From assembly GCA_028753945.1 (NCBI GenBank), contig JAPNXP010000017.1:1116001-1180000 (forward strand): 64,000 nt of DNA. The letters are read 5' to 3'. The notes under the pieces were generated by a model. It made no database searches. It saw only the letters and a program-made list of their open reading frames with translations, and was not told the DNA's origin. A program made the translations under genes and the position numbers. Source of the stretch: Hexactinellida sp. DTS-2022. Taxonomy: Eukaryota; Porifera; Hexactinellida. Shown one piece after another: positions 34,060 to 44,872 of this stretch (its first letter is position 1; each line of letters begins with the position of its first letter).

Positions 34060-34783
34060 AAATGGATACAATGCTTTTGAAATAGCATAAACCTACATCG
34101 GAGATAGAGCTGGTATAAATTTTAGCCCGCCAGGCAACAGCAGAGTGGAGTTATAACCAGGTGAATCGTGCTCACTCAAATTGGATGTGGGATAATTATC
34201 CAGTGAGAATGGATCATTTTTGCACTGTCACTGTCAAGTGGTTTTGGGTGTTAGAGACTAAAAATTGAAATATCACAAACCTACATCGAGGATAGAGCTG
34301 TGGTATAAATTTCAGCCCGCCAGGCAACAGCAGAGTGGAGTTACAAGCAGGTGCATCGTGCTCACTCAATTTGGATGTGGGATAATTATCTAGTGAAAAT
34401 GGGTCATTTTTGCACTGTCACTGTCAAATGGTTTTGGGTGTTAAGAGACTAAAAATTGAAATATCACAAACCTACATCGAGGATAGAGCTGTGGTATAAA
34501 TTTCAGCCCGCCAGGCAACAGCAGAGTGGAGTTACAAGCAGGTGCATCGTGCTCACTCAAATTGGATGTGGGATAATTATCTAGTGAAAATGGGTCATTT
34601 TTGAACTGTCACTGTCAAGTGGTCTTAGGTCTTAGAGACTAAAAATTGAAATATCATAAACCTACATGGGGGATAGAGCTGTGGTATAAATTTTATCCCG
34701 CCAGTTAATGGTAGAGTGGAGTTATAACCAGATGCATCGTGCTCACTTTTTGCTGCTGGACTTGCTGCTAACTTCACATCCAT
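34060..34783 (+). repeat. MULE 3' subterminal tandem repeat and TIR
   Basis: Four units of about 178-200 bases in tandem (starts near 34085, 34268, 34463, 34655), each with AAACCTACATCG, GATAGAGCTG, GCCCGCCAGGCAACAGCAGA and GTGCTCACTC. The last runs into the terminal repeat ending at 34783. Confidence 0.85.
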
Positions 34784-35027
34784 TACACAGTTATCCTTTT
34801 CTGCTCCTTACCAAACTAATGGGCTTGATGAATCTACTAATACTAAGTCAATTCAACAGTAAGTTAGGATAAATCTACAGAATTAATCAGTCTGTTATAT
34901 TTACTATAATAATATCTGAACCATTATAAATGAATCGGTTACCACATACTCGGATACGACGTACCAATTTATATTCCCAACTAGGTACAGTGGATGCCGG
35001 TTTTAAGCACATCGGCGGGAACTGCAC

Positions 35028-35275
35028 CAGAGACGGAATCGGTCGGGTCGGGTCGGCACCAGTCGACCGGTCGGAACCTTGACCGGCCGGTCGAGATCTC
35101 TATATGATCTATTCGATATCATAATATCATAATTTGTTTTCTATTATTAATAAATTATTGTTAGCTATGATTGACCGGTCGACCGGCCGGTCGCGGTCGG
35201 GTCGGGTCAAATTTCCAACTGCACCGGTCGGGTCGGGTCGGGTCGGGTCATTAAAATCCCGACCGGTTCCATCTC
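35028..35275. mobile_element. GGTCGGGTCGG-rich MITE, copy 2
   Basis: Ends CAGAGACGGAATCGGTCGGG and GACCGGTTCCATCTCTG. 8-bp flanks AACTGCAC (35020-35027) and AACTGTAC (35276-35283) match at seven positions, fitting a hAT-sized duplication. Dense GGTCG/GACCG palindromes. Confidence 0.8.
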
Positions 35276-35617
35276 TGAACTGTACTTAAACATGAATATT
35301 TGTAATTAATTTATTTTGTTAGTTTAGGTAAATTCACCCATTGTGCTCATAGGTCAAAGAACAAAGAATCCTGTTTGATTACAAGGACAATATTCAACAA
35401 AACCAAATGTAGATTTTCTGTAATAAGTATCGATGCAATTTATAATATTATCATATTAATTAAAGATAAATTAACCATTGGGATATTTTACAAGGTTGCG
35501 CAACTATGAATCCTTTAATCAGTAATCTAAAATTATCAAGCTTATAAATTTCTTACCGTATTACACAAGAGCTGTATAACTTTCTAGATTTTCGCGTCAA
35601 ATTTGGTTACTCTGGCA

Positions 35618-36036
35618 CAAGGGTGGGGTTGGTTAACCGATCTGAGCTACGGTTACAATTCTATTTCTCGCCACGGTTAACCGGTTAACCGCCCATCCTA
35701 CTCAATACAATAAATCCTTTATAAAAATTTGATTATACTACAGAATAAGACTCAGCTGTATAAAGTATAACTGCATAAGTATATTAACTGATACATTTCG
35801 TGCTTTAGGTAAATTTAAATCAATGTTGTCTAAGAAAATTTATTAAGTGGTGATGAGAAATGGATTTAGGACAAACATATTCTGATAAAATTCAAAAATT
35901 TTAAATACTTTATACATTAATTTCCCAATAACTCTGCTGATATTCAACAGACCGGCTAACTGGTGAATATAATCTCTAACCGTCAACCGATGTCAGCAAC
36001 GGTAACCGGTTAGCCGGTTAACCGAATCCAGCCTTG
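35618..36036. mobile_element. hAT MITE with GGTTAACCGGTTAACC motifs
   Basis: Ends CAAGGGTGGGGTTGGTTAAC and GTTAACCGAATCCAGCCTTG. 8-bp flanks CTCTGGCA (35610-35617) and CTCTGGCT (36037-36044) differ at one base. Remnants of the same family are at about 29343-29385 and 45638-46062. Confidence 0.78.
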
Positions 36037-36039
36037 CTC

Positions 36040-36719
36040 TGGCTGGCAGAATTTGAGTTATTAAGTGGGTCAAAAATGGATTCGGTTTATCAATTCAAAT
36101 TTTCACTATTCTGATAATTGTGTCAAAATATTTTACGTGAATGTATTTATATCACGCACGTAGTGGATATATATATTGCATGCACTTTTTAATATTCTAG
36201 CAATACACTCTTACAATATATATATAAGTTATCCCCTCAGTTAGACAGTTACCCTCATATATTAAAATATTTTGGTAATTAATTCTCCGCTTAACTGAGT
36301 TTAATTCATACTTCAGCCAAAGTGACCCAATTAATCGGAGTCGAATATACGTCATAAATTAATAATACTGTTATTATTTCTTATAACAGTATTGTTCACC
36401 TCGGTTGTATAGTACTTGATGTATCTAGAGCAAATATAAATACCAAGTTACTAAGCAATCTGTGCACACCAAGGTTTCTAACTACAACGATCATCCCTGT
36501 TTTCTAGTAAGTTATTGCTACATTATTCTATTAATTCACAATTAAATTAGGAAGTTATATATGTACACTGGAGTTGCATTATTAGCAACTCGGGTTTCGT
36601 TGCAAAAATAGTTGCTAATAGGCGAAGACGCTAATAGGGGAATTTTCTTTAAAAAGAGTAAAACATGATTTAGTCGTTATTCGTCATTATCATTCTCTTA
36701 ATTAATATACAGTCAACTC
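36040..36719. other. Gene-free AT-rich spacer
   Basis: No gene or clear element boundary recognised, apart from CCGCTTAACTGAG / CCAATTAATCGGAG fragments near 36290-36345 that look like remains of a pogo-type MITE. Confidence 0.45.
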
Positions 36720-37081
36720 CCGTTATAACGAAGTGCTCGGCACCGTGGTTTCATTTCGTTATAAGCGGAGTTCGTTATAAGCAGAGTTAGATCAAAAAGA
36801 GTTCATTACAAGTTTAATTTCGTTGTAACCGGAGTTTTATATAAACAGATTTCGATATAATCGGAGTTCGTTATAAGCAGAAATCGTTATAACCGGAGTA
36901 AAATCAATAGTTTAAACTTTAGAGGCTACATGGGATTTAAATTACTTCGTTATAAGCGGAATTTCGTTGTAACCGAAGTTTATATAATGTAATAAGATAG
37001 AAGGATTTCCGGACCATTGAACGATTTCGTTATAAGCAGGTACTTTGTTACACCCGACTTGGTTATAACGGGAGTTGACTG
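36720..37081. mobile_element. pogo/Tigger-like MITE
   Basis: Ends CAGTCAACTCCCGTTATAAC and GTTATAACGGGAGTTGACTG, perfect for 20 bases, flanked by TA. Internally about ten copies of CGTTATAAGCGGAG variants in alternating orientation. Confidence 0.88.
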
Positions 37082-37683
37082 TAGTGAGAAATAGAACTGA
37101 TAATGAAAATACATATTATCCTCCTCACGGTATTTCTTGATCAGCTACTGGTTTTTATAAGAGCATACAGTTTTCCTGGAAATAGTGCAGTGAAAGGGGG
37201 CAATGGACCGAGAAAGGTATATAACAGAGACCCCACTTTGGAAAGTAAACACTTGTAAATGAGAATATAAATAATATAAAATACTTTAAAGTATTGAAAT
37301 CATGAGAGCATATAAGTCCTACTTGGAAAAATGACCAAGTAAGATGAACAACCTAAATATGTCGACACAAAACGTACGTGTAAGCGCTAGTATATAGTTA
37401 ACCATTATTATTATTTTGTACGAGTAATGTAAATGCTGTTCTTCAATTAGTAACTGAGTTGCTTCAAAGTGAACTTTTTGTTCTTCTATTAGTAACTATG
37501 TTGAGTTGCTTATACGGGAACAGATCTCCACTTCACGCCATAAAATAGGCTACTAATAAACAAATAATATTGCTAATTTGCTATTAATTAAGCGAGTTGC
37601 TAATAGGGGAACTTGACTTTATAGAATTCCCATGCTTTTGATCGGGACCTATAAATTGGTTGATAATAGAGCAATGTTGTTCA

Positions 37684-37760
37684 CGAGCCCTTCTGTCTCG
37701 GTTCGTTCGTGTTAGATACTACGCAACGCAATTTACGGTCATTCTGCCAACTGAATACTT
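37684..37760 (-). mobile_element. Helitron-like 3' end fragment (minus strand)
   Basis: Plus strand CGAGCCCTTCTGTCTCGG preceded by A, then CGTTCGTGTTAGATACTACG: the 3' terminal block of the family on the minus strand, missing the penultimate hairpin pair. Confidence 0.65.
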
Positions 37761-37829
37761 AGCGCAAAAGTTAATTGGTTGTAAATTGTAAATAGGTTAC
37801 TAATAGAGGCGAGAGGCGAGAAGAGCACA

Positions 37830-37845
37830 ATTGTTGTGTGTTTGT

Positions 37846-37885
<40 letters not shown>

Positions 37886-38524
37886 AGAATTAATTGGAGA
37901 CTACGAGTCCCAGAAAGCTGAAAATTTGCATCCTAGGGTAATTTTGTACTGCGACAACGATCTATTGATTTTTGAAACAAAATAACGGGGTTATGACGTC
38001 ATAAAGGCACTTATTTGGGAATAGCTCTTTCAGTTTTTATCCGATTCGCCCACAATTTTAGATGGCAAGACAACATGAAATGAGACACACGTATACCGAT
38101 TTATGGGTTTTATGACGTCACGTGGGAATTATTAATAATTATTATTATTATTGCTTTAAATTCATTGCACATATTCACATATATAATCACTGCACATATT
38201 GAGGTTGGTGATTACCTGCTGGCTCCACCTGCATGATTTCAGTTAGTTAGATCTATTAGTGATTTATTAATAGCATACACATATATGCATAAGTTTAGAT
38301 ATTAATATTAAGATATGCATAAGTGTTCATATAAATTCCTATTTGAACTAGATAAATCTTTTCTCTATTCTGTTTCCTACCTCACGCACTCACGGTGGGT
38401 AAGGCCGCGAAGCGGCCGTTATTTGTATTACATAGTGTCTACCACGAACGAACAAAGGTCGCGAAGCGGCCTTTGTGAGAGAGTGATCCGTCGCGAAGCG
38501 ACCGAGACCGAACCGAAGGGCTCG
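37830..38524 (+). mobile_element. Helitron-like element, copy D (5' end degraded)
   Basis: Plus-strand copy with (TG)n near the 5' side, then GACTACGAGTCCCAGAAAGC, and an intact 3' block with hairpins GGCCGCGAAGCGGCC (38404) and GTCGCGAAGCGAC (38491), ending GGGCTCG followed by T. The TCTATATATTAAAAG start is not preserved. Confidence 0.72.
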
Positions 38525-38791
38525 TAATATTAAAAGTCGATTGTTGTGTGCTTATGCTGATTTCGAATTTCGCATTTACGAATTTCTAATATGAATATTT
38601 GTGGTTGTTGTTTACATAAATAGGTAAACAAATTAATGAAAATTCATAATCAACCTAGGAATTAGCTTTCAACGGTAAACAAATTCAAACTATGGAAAAT
38701 GGTAGAAAGGGTAAGGAGTAAGGCATAGCGGCCGTTAACTTGAGGTGCGTAGCGCCGATCCGTCGCAAAGCGACCGAGACCGAAGTGCTCG
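38525..38791 (+). mobile_element. Helitron-like 3' end fragment (plus strand)
   Basis: Shares TAGCTTTCAACGG, GGCCGTTAACTTGAGGTGCG and GATCCGTCGCAAAGCGACC with 25315-25695, and ends GTGCTCG followed by T. A GCAAAGC variant replaces the GCGAAGC hairpin core. Confidence 0.65.
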
Positions 38792-38833
38792 TTACTATTA
38801 TTCTCGCTTTGAACCCAATCTATAATATTGCTT

Positions 38834-39760
38834 GTTAGATCATGACTGTAAAAATTCGCAAAATTATATTCTTCCACCTATAATTTCATTATCAACTTAA
38901 GCAAGCATCTAAAGTTCAAACTAATTAAGTATATGTTAGCTATGTATATTGTTACAATTCGATTGTTATTAATAGTTTGTTTGTTTGTTTGTTTGTACTG
39001 TATTAAAGTGATAAGGGGATAGAAACCGCATTTATAATTGAGATAAAGATTAACTTCCAAGGGTCGTAAAAGGTAATCAAGTATGCTGAACACGAATCTC
39101 GTATATATAATTTATAATATTACCAATCCAATCCAATCCAATCGACAATGCAATCCAATCGAGCCAAATTTGGACAATCGGCAATCCAAATTTGGACAAT
39201 CGATTATTCGGATGACAATCCAATCGCAATCGACAATCCAAAATGTCATCGATATTTTTGGATTGTTTCTCCGATTTTTTTCGATCGTTTACTCCTCAGT
39301 ATTATATCAAAAAGAGTTATGTTTCATCATATGTTCAAACTTAAAACATATAACATTGGGTTTAATTGATGAGCAATTGAGCATTTTAAATTTTGGCATT
39401 ATTTAGATATTGAAAAAACAAACAATCGAAAATTCATCGATTGCAATCCAATCGATAAAAATCGAAGCAATCCAATCGATGAAAATGCAGCAATCGAAAA
39501 TCTTCTCGATTGGATTGGATTGGCAACCCTGGTTGTTTCCAAAAATAGGTCAAGAAATTATTGAAAATTCAAAATGAACCTCGAGACAAGCTTCCAAAGG
39601 GCAACGGGTAAAATTATAGGTAAACAAGTATGCTGATTTCGAATTTAAAGTCCACAAATTTCTGTTACTTTTGTTGTTGTTTACAAAAAGAGGTAAACAA
39701 ATCTATTAAAATTCAAAATGAACCTAAAGACTAACTTCCGAATAGGGGCGTATCCATTGG
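38834..39760. repeat. Inner inverted repeat, right arm
   Basis: Reverse complement of 29976-30710, interrupted by a CAATC-rich insertion at about 39118-39533 and abutting a hAT element at 39743. Confidence 0.75.
39118..39533. mobile_element. CCAATCCAATCC-rich insertion, probable hAT-like MITE
   Basis: Left end ACCAATCCAATCCAATCC, right end GGATTGGATTGGCAACCCTG. The right terminus GGCAACCCTG equals that of the hAT at 44873-45533. The left end seems to lack the terminal CAGGGTTG. Body is rich in AATCGA and CAATCG motifs. The inverted partner arm is uninterrupted at this point. Confidence 0.65.
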
Positions 39761-39899
39761 CGATTCTAGGGGGACCATGCTCCCCCCTTGAGATTTTTCA
39801 GTGGATTGAAAGTTCAGATATTGCAGTAAGATTTTTTCAAATACACCCCCACGTTATAAGTTTGGCCCCCACTTAGTAAAATTCCTGTATCCGCCCCTG
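39743..39899. mobile_element. Short hAT MITE
   Basis: Ends TAGGGGCGTATCC and GTATCCGCCCCTG. 8-bp flanks CTTCCGAA (39735-39742) and CTTCCAAA (39900-39907) differ at one base. About 45 bases of the same element persist at 29950-29990 in the opposite arm. Confidence 0.75.
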
Positions 39900-40348
39900 C
39901 TTCCAAATGTTAGAAAAGGTAAACAAGTAAGCTGATCACGAATTCAAATTTTTTTTTCAAATTTTTAAAATAAATAATTATTGTTTATTTAAAATAAGCG
40001 AGACCGTAGGGCTGGTTATAATTATTAAAATACATGGCTGTATATAAAAGTAGGGCTGAAACGAATATACCGAATATTCGAAAATTCGTTCGAAATGATT
40101 TTAACGAATATTAGATTGAATCAGATATTCGTTGTCTACTTTTGTCAGCAACATTACTTTTGTTTAGCTTGGAAAGATCGTAAATAGAAATTCCTACATA
40201 AACTAGCTGATTATTAGTTAAATCATGCCAATAGAAGCTAATACAAAGTATTTTCGGTTAATTGGGTCAAAATTATGAAATTTTAGTCAAAATTTGGGTT
40301 GATTGACTCAATATTTGCTTTTAAAAAACCTCGATTAAGCGGAGTTGA

Positions 40349-41142
40349 CTGCACAGTATATCTAAAATTGTTTGTTTGTTCCGAATTGATTGAAGAAATT
40401 GGAGGGTTTCCAATTCCAAATCTGATTTTGGGCATACAGGGGTAACTTTTAGTTCCTCCATGGCCTACTATATAATACGGCTAGATAAGTCAAGTATTTG
40501 CCATTTTATTTCCAGGCCAGTGTTTACTTTCTAATTGCTCGTAAAATAAATCACCTATTGTCATGGAATAAACTAAACTTAGGTTTTCAAATACGCTGGA
40601 AACATCTAAAATACTTTTGAGAATGATTTCTCATCGGATTTAACCACAATGACGTAATCAAATATACATACCCATATATGGTAATTAATACCACGGACTA
40701 CTAGATACCCGGACGCGACAAAGCCAAACCACAGTCAAAAATGCGTAGGCTGAACATTGTATGACTGAAAATATGGTCAATTCTGTATTTTTAGTCACTA
40801 AGGTATCTAACACAATCTTTGGGCGCTGAATTCAAAAATGACAATTTCAAGGTTCAAAACTCACTCCCCGCCCTAATTTTGGCAAAAAGGCGTGGTCACA
40901 CCCAAATATGGTCAATTCCATATTTTTGTTCTATTACTTCATCATAACACTAAATTCGCAATATCCTCTTAACTAGGAATGATATTGTTGAAAATATGAT
41001 TAATAAATTGTTCAGGTAAATATATATGACTACGTTACGGTCGTGACCTTCGGTATACAAGGCCTGACTTGCTAGGCGAAAATTTGTGTACCATGGATTA
41101 CTTAAAGTGCATTGAAAAATGGAGAATTGATCTTTATTCCAA
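40349..41142. repeat. Foldback, left arm part 1
   Basis: Starts TCTAAAATTGTTTGTTTG after A, a second Helitron-like 5' end that also appears inverted at 43497. From 40458 (CCATGGCCTACTATATAATA) to 41142 it is nearly identical, inverted, to 43895-44587. The arm is cut at 41142/41143 by Helitron-like copy B and resumes at 42384. Confidence 0.75.
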
Positions 41143-42325
41143 CGAGCCCTTCGGTCTCGGTCGCTTCGCGACGGATCTCTCTCACAAAAGTCGCTTCGCG
41201 ACTTTTGTTCGTTCGTGTTATTCACTACGCGATACAATTAACGGCCGCTTCGCGGCCTTTCCCTTCCCAAAAAGCTATATAGTATTAAAAAAATTTACTA
41301 TTCAGTTTCACCTGTGGCTAGTGAATTACACACTATTACTTAATAACGCGTGCCTAAAATTCATTTTGGGTTGTGATTCCTGTAATTTGTTTGGGGAATT
41401 ATGTTGAGTAAGTTATTCTCATTGCTCAATAGTTATTAATTATTAGTTAATTAATAGCTCAATAATTCTTAAGGATAGCTCGTTCAGCAATATATATTAA
41501 AAGGTTCAGCTTGTTAGCTCAAATAAATTGAGACCTGTGGTTGGTAAATTATTCGCAATTAATTATTTCAGTAAGTTGTATTGCAAAGTAATTTACTAAC
41601 TCTGGGTGTAATCTCTCCATAATAATGGTTTAAAGATGAGAATAAGACCGCTTCGCGGTCTTATTCTCACCATTAAACCATTATTATGGAGAGGTAAATC
41701 CAGGGTTGCAAAATATTTGATTTATAAATCGTAATAAAGTTCTACATCTCAATAAACAATTCTTTTTGCAGGAGCTGGGTTAGTGAATTATTTAATTTAA
41801 TTGATAGTAATAATTAACATAATAAATCTCATCGTTATAGGCAGAACCAAAAATCCTAGATTACTTAACTTAATTAATTTCTGTAGAAATCCTAGGTTAG
41901 AAATTACGTAATCCCATTGATAGTCTTATTATAGGAAGCCAATATAGGTGTAATAAATATACAATGCATTAGAGAAATTAACTACTCTAAGCGCATTCTT
42001 GTTAACCAAACAAATCAGATCACCCACATAGTGTTAAAAATAATAGGACACATTTTAACTAATAACTTTCGCTATGTAAGTTCGTAAAAATTGATAATTT
42101 TCACAAAGGTGTTCCATTATGTGTTGTCGATTTTCATATAAAATTTATACTAACGGAGTCAAATTTGCAAAAGTTATTAAGGAAAAGGTTACCGTGTCAT
42201 GTCATGCTCACAATATTTCGCTTAGAAAACCAACAGACCCATGTCGCTATGACAAACTACTCCTATATACCAAATCTCAGCTTTCTAGGTAGTATGGTCT
42301 TTTCAATTAATTACGGACAAACATC

Positions 42326-42360
<35 letters not shown>

Positions 42361-42383
42361 CAATTCCGCTTTTAATATATAGA
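41143..42383 (-). mobile_element. Helitron-like non-autonomous element, copy B (1241 bp)
   Basis: On the minus strand it starts TCTATATATTAAAAGCGG after A and ends GGGCTCG before T. The opposite foldback arm at 43885-43905 holds the uninterrupted site (TAATTATTGG), proving insertion between A and T without duplication. Hairpins GTCGCTTCGCGAC (41160 region) and GGCCGCTTCGCGGCC (about 41243) lie near the 3' end, and the 80-base hairpin is at 41613-41693. An (AC)n tract is at 42328-42360. No coding capacity. Confidence 0.87.
41613..41693. repeat. 80-base hairpin tipped by GCTTCGC
   Basis: CTCTCCATAATAATGG... pairs with ...CCATTATTATGGAGAG. Relative to 21103-21184, the outermost stem pairs differ in a compensated manner (GCAT/ATGC there, CCAT/ATGG here), so base pairing is kept although the sequence changed. 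Confidence 0.85.
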
Positions 42384-42780
42384 TAATTAGCAATGATAGA
42401 GCTGAAAAGTGTATTATAGCTATATAGGAATATGGTATCCAGGTATACATAGCACCCTCCAGAATTGTGATATGTCATCATCTGATGACATTATGGTTAT
42501 TTTGGTTGCGAATTATCTTGTTTTTCTAGCATAATTTTAACATAGTTAAACGCGTTATAAATGTTCAAAATTGGAACATGGTTATACCCAGAAGTAGTTG
42601 AATAAAATATATCGAAATTATAAATGGAATGTTGACACATTCCTCGGTTGCCATGAAAAATGTATATTTCCTAAATGTGCCATAACTCAAAAACTATGAA
42701 TGTTATGTAAACTAGACTGGTACTGATCTATCTGGAATAGGTAACTTCCTATTCATCGATAATACATTTTCTATGCCTAA
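42384..42780. repeat. Foldback, left arm part 2
   Basis: Continuation of the left arm after copy B; inverted match to 43520-43894 (for example GATATGTCATCATCTGATGA and GGTAACTTCCTATTCATCGA). The centre of the foldback, 42780-43126, carries a smaller hairpin: CAATAATCTTTGAGATA and TATCTCAAAGATTATTGA at about 42786-42858. Confidence 0.78.
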
Positions 42781-43126
42781 TTCAATAATCTTTGAGATAG
42801 TGAGTCATTACCTAATAATGAATTAAGTGTTAATTATCTCATTATCTCAAAGATTATTGAAGTTTGAGATTCAGTGAACATAAGTCACAAGAACGGTCAT
42901 TAAACTGACAGGGCAACATGTACGTCGTCAAACAGCACTTTTAAGACTTAGATTAAAATCTAACTATACATTTCAAAAAAATACAAAACATATGGTTTAT
43001 AACAATAGCATAATTATTTACTAACATTGACGTTGAAAAGAATTTGAGTGAAAGGAATGACATAATTTGTTACTGTAGTTAGTTTTTTTACAAGAAAAAT
43101 GCATTAGGATAAAAACGGCAAAGTTA

Positions 43127-43497
43127 GATTCTCAAATTATCTAAAAAATTAACATTAACACATCATTACCATATATGGGTATGTATATTTGATTACGTCA
43201 TTGTGGTTAAATCCGATGAGAAATCATTCTCAAAAGTATTTTAGATGTTTCCAGCGTATTTGAAAACCTAAGTTTAGTTTATTCCATGACAATAGGTGAT
43301 TTATTTTACGAGCAATTAGAAAGTAAACACTGGCCTGGAAATAAAATGGCAAATACTTGACTTATCTAGCCGTATTATATAGTAGGCCATGGAGGAACTA
43401 AAAGTTACCCCTGTATGCCCAAAATCAGATTTGGAATTGGAAACCCTCCAATTTCTTCAATCAATTCGGAACAAACAAACAATTTTAGATATACTGT
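43127..43497 (-). repeat. Third copy of the CCATGGCC/TCTAAAATTG module
   Basis: Reverse complement of about 40349-40690, inserted between foldback centre and right arm. On the minus strand it starts TCTAAAATTGTTTGTTTG after A and contains GGCATACAGGGGTAAC and CCATGGCCTACTATATAATA. Confidence 0.75.
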
Positions 43498-43519
43498 GCA
43501 GTCAACTCCGCTTAATCGA

Positions 43520-44590
43520 CTTATCGATGAATAGGAAGTTACCTATTCCAGATAGATCAGTACCAGTCTAGTTTACATAACATTCATAGTTTTTGAGTTA
43601 TGGCACATTTAGGAAATATACATTTTTCATGGCAACCGAGGAATGTGTCAACATTCCATTTATAATTTCGATATATTTTATTCAACTACTTCTGGGTATA
43701 ACCATGTTCCAATTTTGAACATTTATAACGCGTTTAACTATGTTAAAATTATGCTAGAAAAACAAGATAATTCGCAACCAAAATAACCATAATGTCATCA
43801 GATGATGACATATCACAATTCTGGAGGGTGCTATGTATACCTGGATACCATATTCCTATATAGCTATAATACACTTTTCAGCTCTATCATTGCTAATTAT
43901 TGGAATAAAGATCAATTCTCCATTTTTCAATGCACTTTAAGTAATCCATGGTACACAAATTTTCGCCTAGCAAGTCAGGCCTTGTATACCGAAGGTCACG
44001 ACCGTAACGTAGTCATATATATTTACCTGAACAATTTATTAATCATATTTTCAACAATATCATTCCTAGTTAAGAGGATATTGCGAATTTAGTGTTATGA
44101 TGAAGTAATAGAACAAAAATATGGAATTGACCATATTTGGGTGTGACCACGCCTTTTTGCCAAAATTAGGGCGGGGAGTGAGTTTTTGAACCTTGAAATT
44201 GTCATTTTTGAATTCAGCGCCCAAAGATTGTGTTAGATACCTTAGTGACTAAAAATACAGAATTGACCATATTTTCAGTCATACAATGTTCAGCCTACGC
44301 ATTTTTGACTGTGGTTTGGCTTTGTCGCGTCCGGGTATCTAGTAGTCCGTGGTATTAATTACCATATATGGGTATGTATATTTGATTACGTCATTGTGGT
44401 TAAATCCGATGAGAAATCATTCTCAAAAGTATTTTAGATGTTTCCAGCGTATTTGAAAACCTAAGTTTAGTTTATTCCATGACAATAGGTGATTTATTTT
44501 ACGAGCAATTAGAAAGTAAACACTGGCCTGGAAATAAAATGGCAAACACTTGACTTATCTAGCCGTATAATATAGTAGGCCATGGTTCCT
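43520..44590. repeat. Foldback, right arm
   Basis: Uninterrupted inverted counterpart of 40458-41142 plus 42384-42775, with very few differences by eye. The open stretches inside are repeat-derived and not called as genes. Confidence 0.8.
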
Positions 44591-44872
44591 CCAACAAGTT
44601 GAAATTTCAACTCGAAATTTCTCACTTCTCGCCAAGTTATGACATCATTGATCATTCTCACATTTTGAGAAGCTTGAAATTCCACCTAATCACACATAAT
44701 TCACACCCTCTATGAAATAAAATCTGAAAATTTAATAGAAATTTTTTAATGCGAACATGTAATGTTGGCCACATCAAATTAGATACATGCTTACTCATTA
44801 TCGAATGATGACGTAATCATTAAATTTTCACATTGTTAAATTTACTATTTTATTAAACCATTGGCTTAACAC

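Larger units (their letters stand above)
30711..34783 (+). mobile_element. Mutator-like (MULE) transposon with 2A-like peptide and OTU domain
   Basis: 4073 bases. Terminal inverted repeats over 150 bases long start ATGGATGTGAAGTTAGCAGC and are nearly identical at both ends. An exact 9-bp target duplication TACACAGTT lies at 30702-30710 and 34784-34792, the size typical of MULEs. Subterminal units of about 178 bases (containing GAGTGGAGTTATAACCAG and GTGCTCACTCAA) are repeated about twice at the left and four times at the right. It encodes one plus-strand gene, now broken (see 31688-33939). The two TIRs are still so similar that insertion looks recent. Confidence 0.88.

Noticed and set aside
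30711..34783. Tandem 178-bp units as a CRISPR-like or satellite array
   Set aside because: They are subterminal repeats of a transposon with TIRs and target duplication, in a eukaryotic genome.
40950..44092. Two 95-96-residue frames sharing about 60 identical residues at 40950-41237 and 43802-44092
   Set aside because: The identity reflects the inverted repeat arms, not a gene family. Part of the first frame reads through the Helitron-like terminal hairpins.
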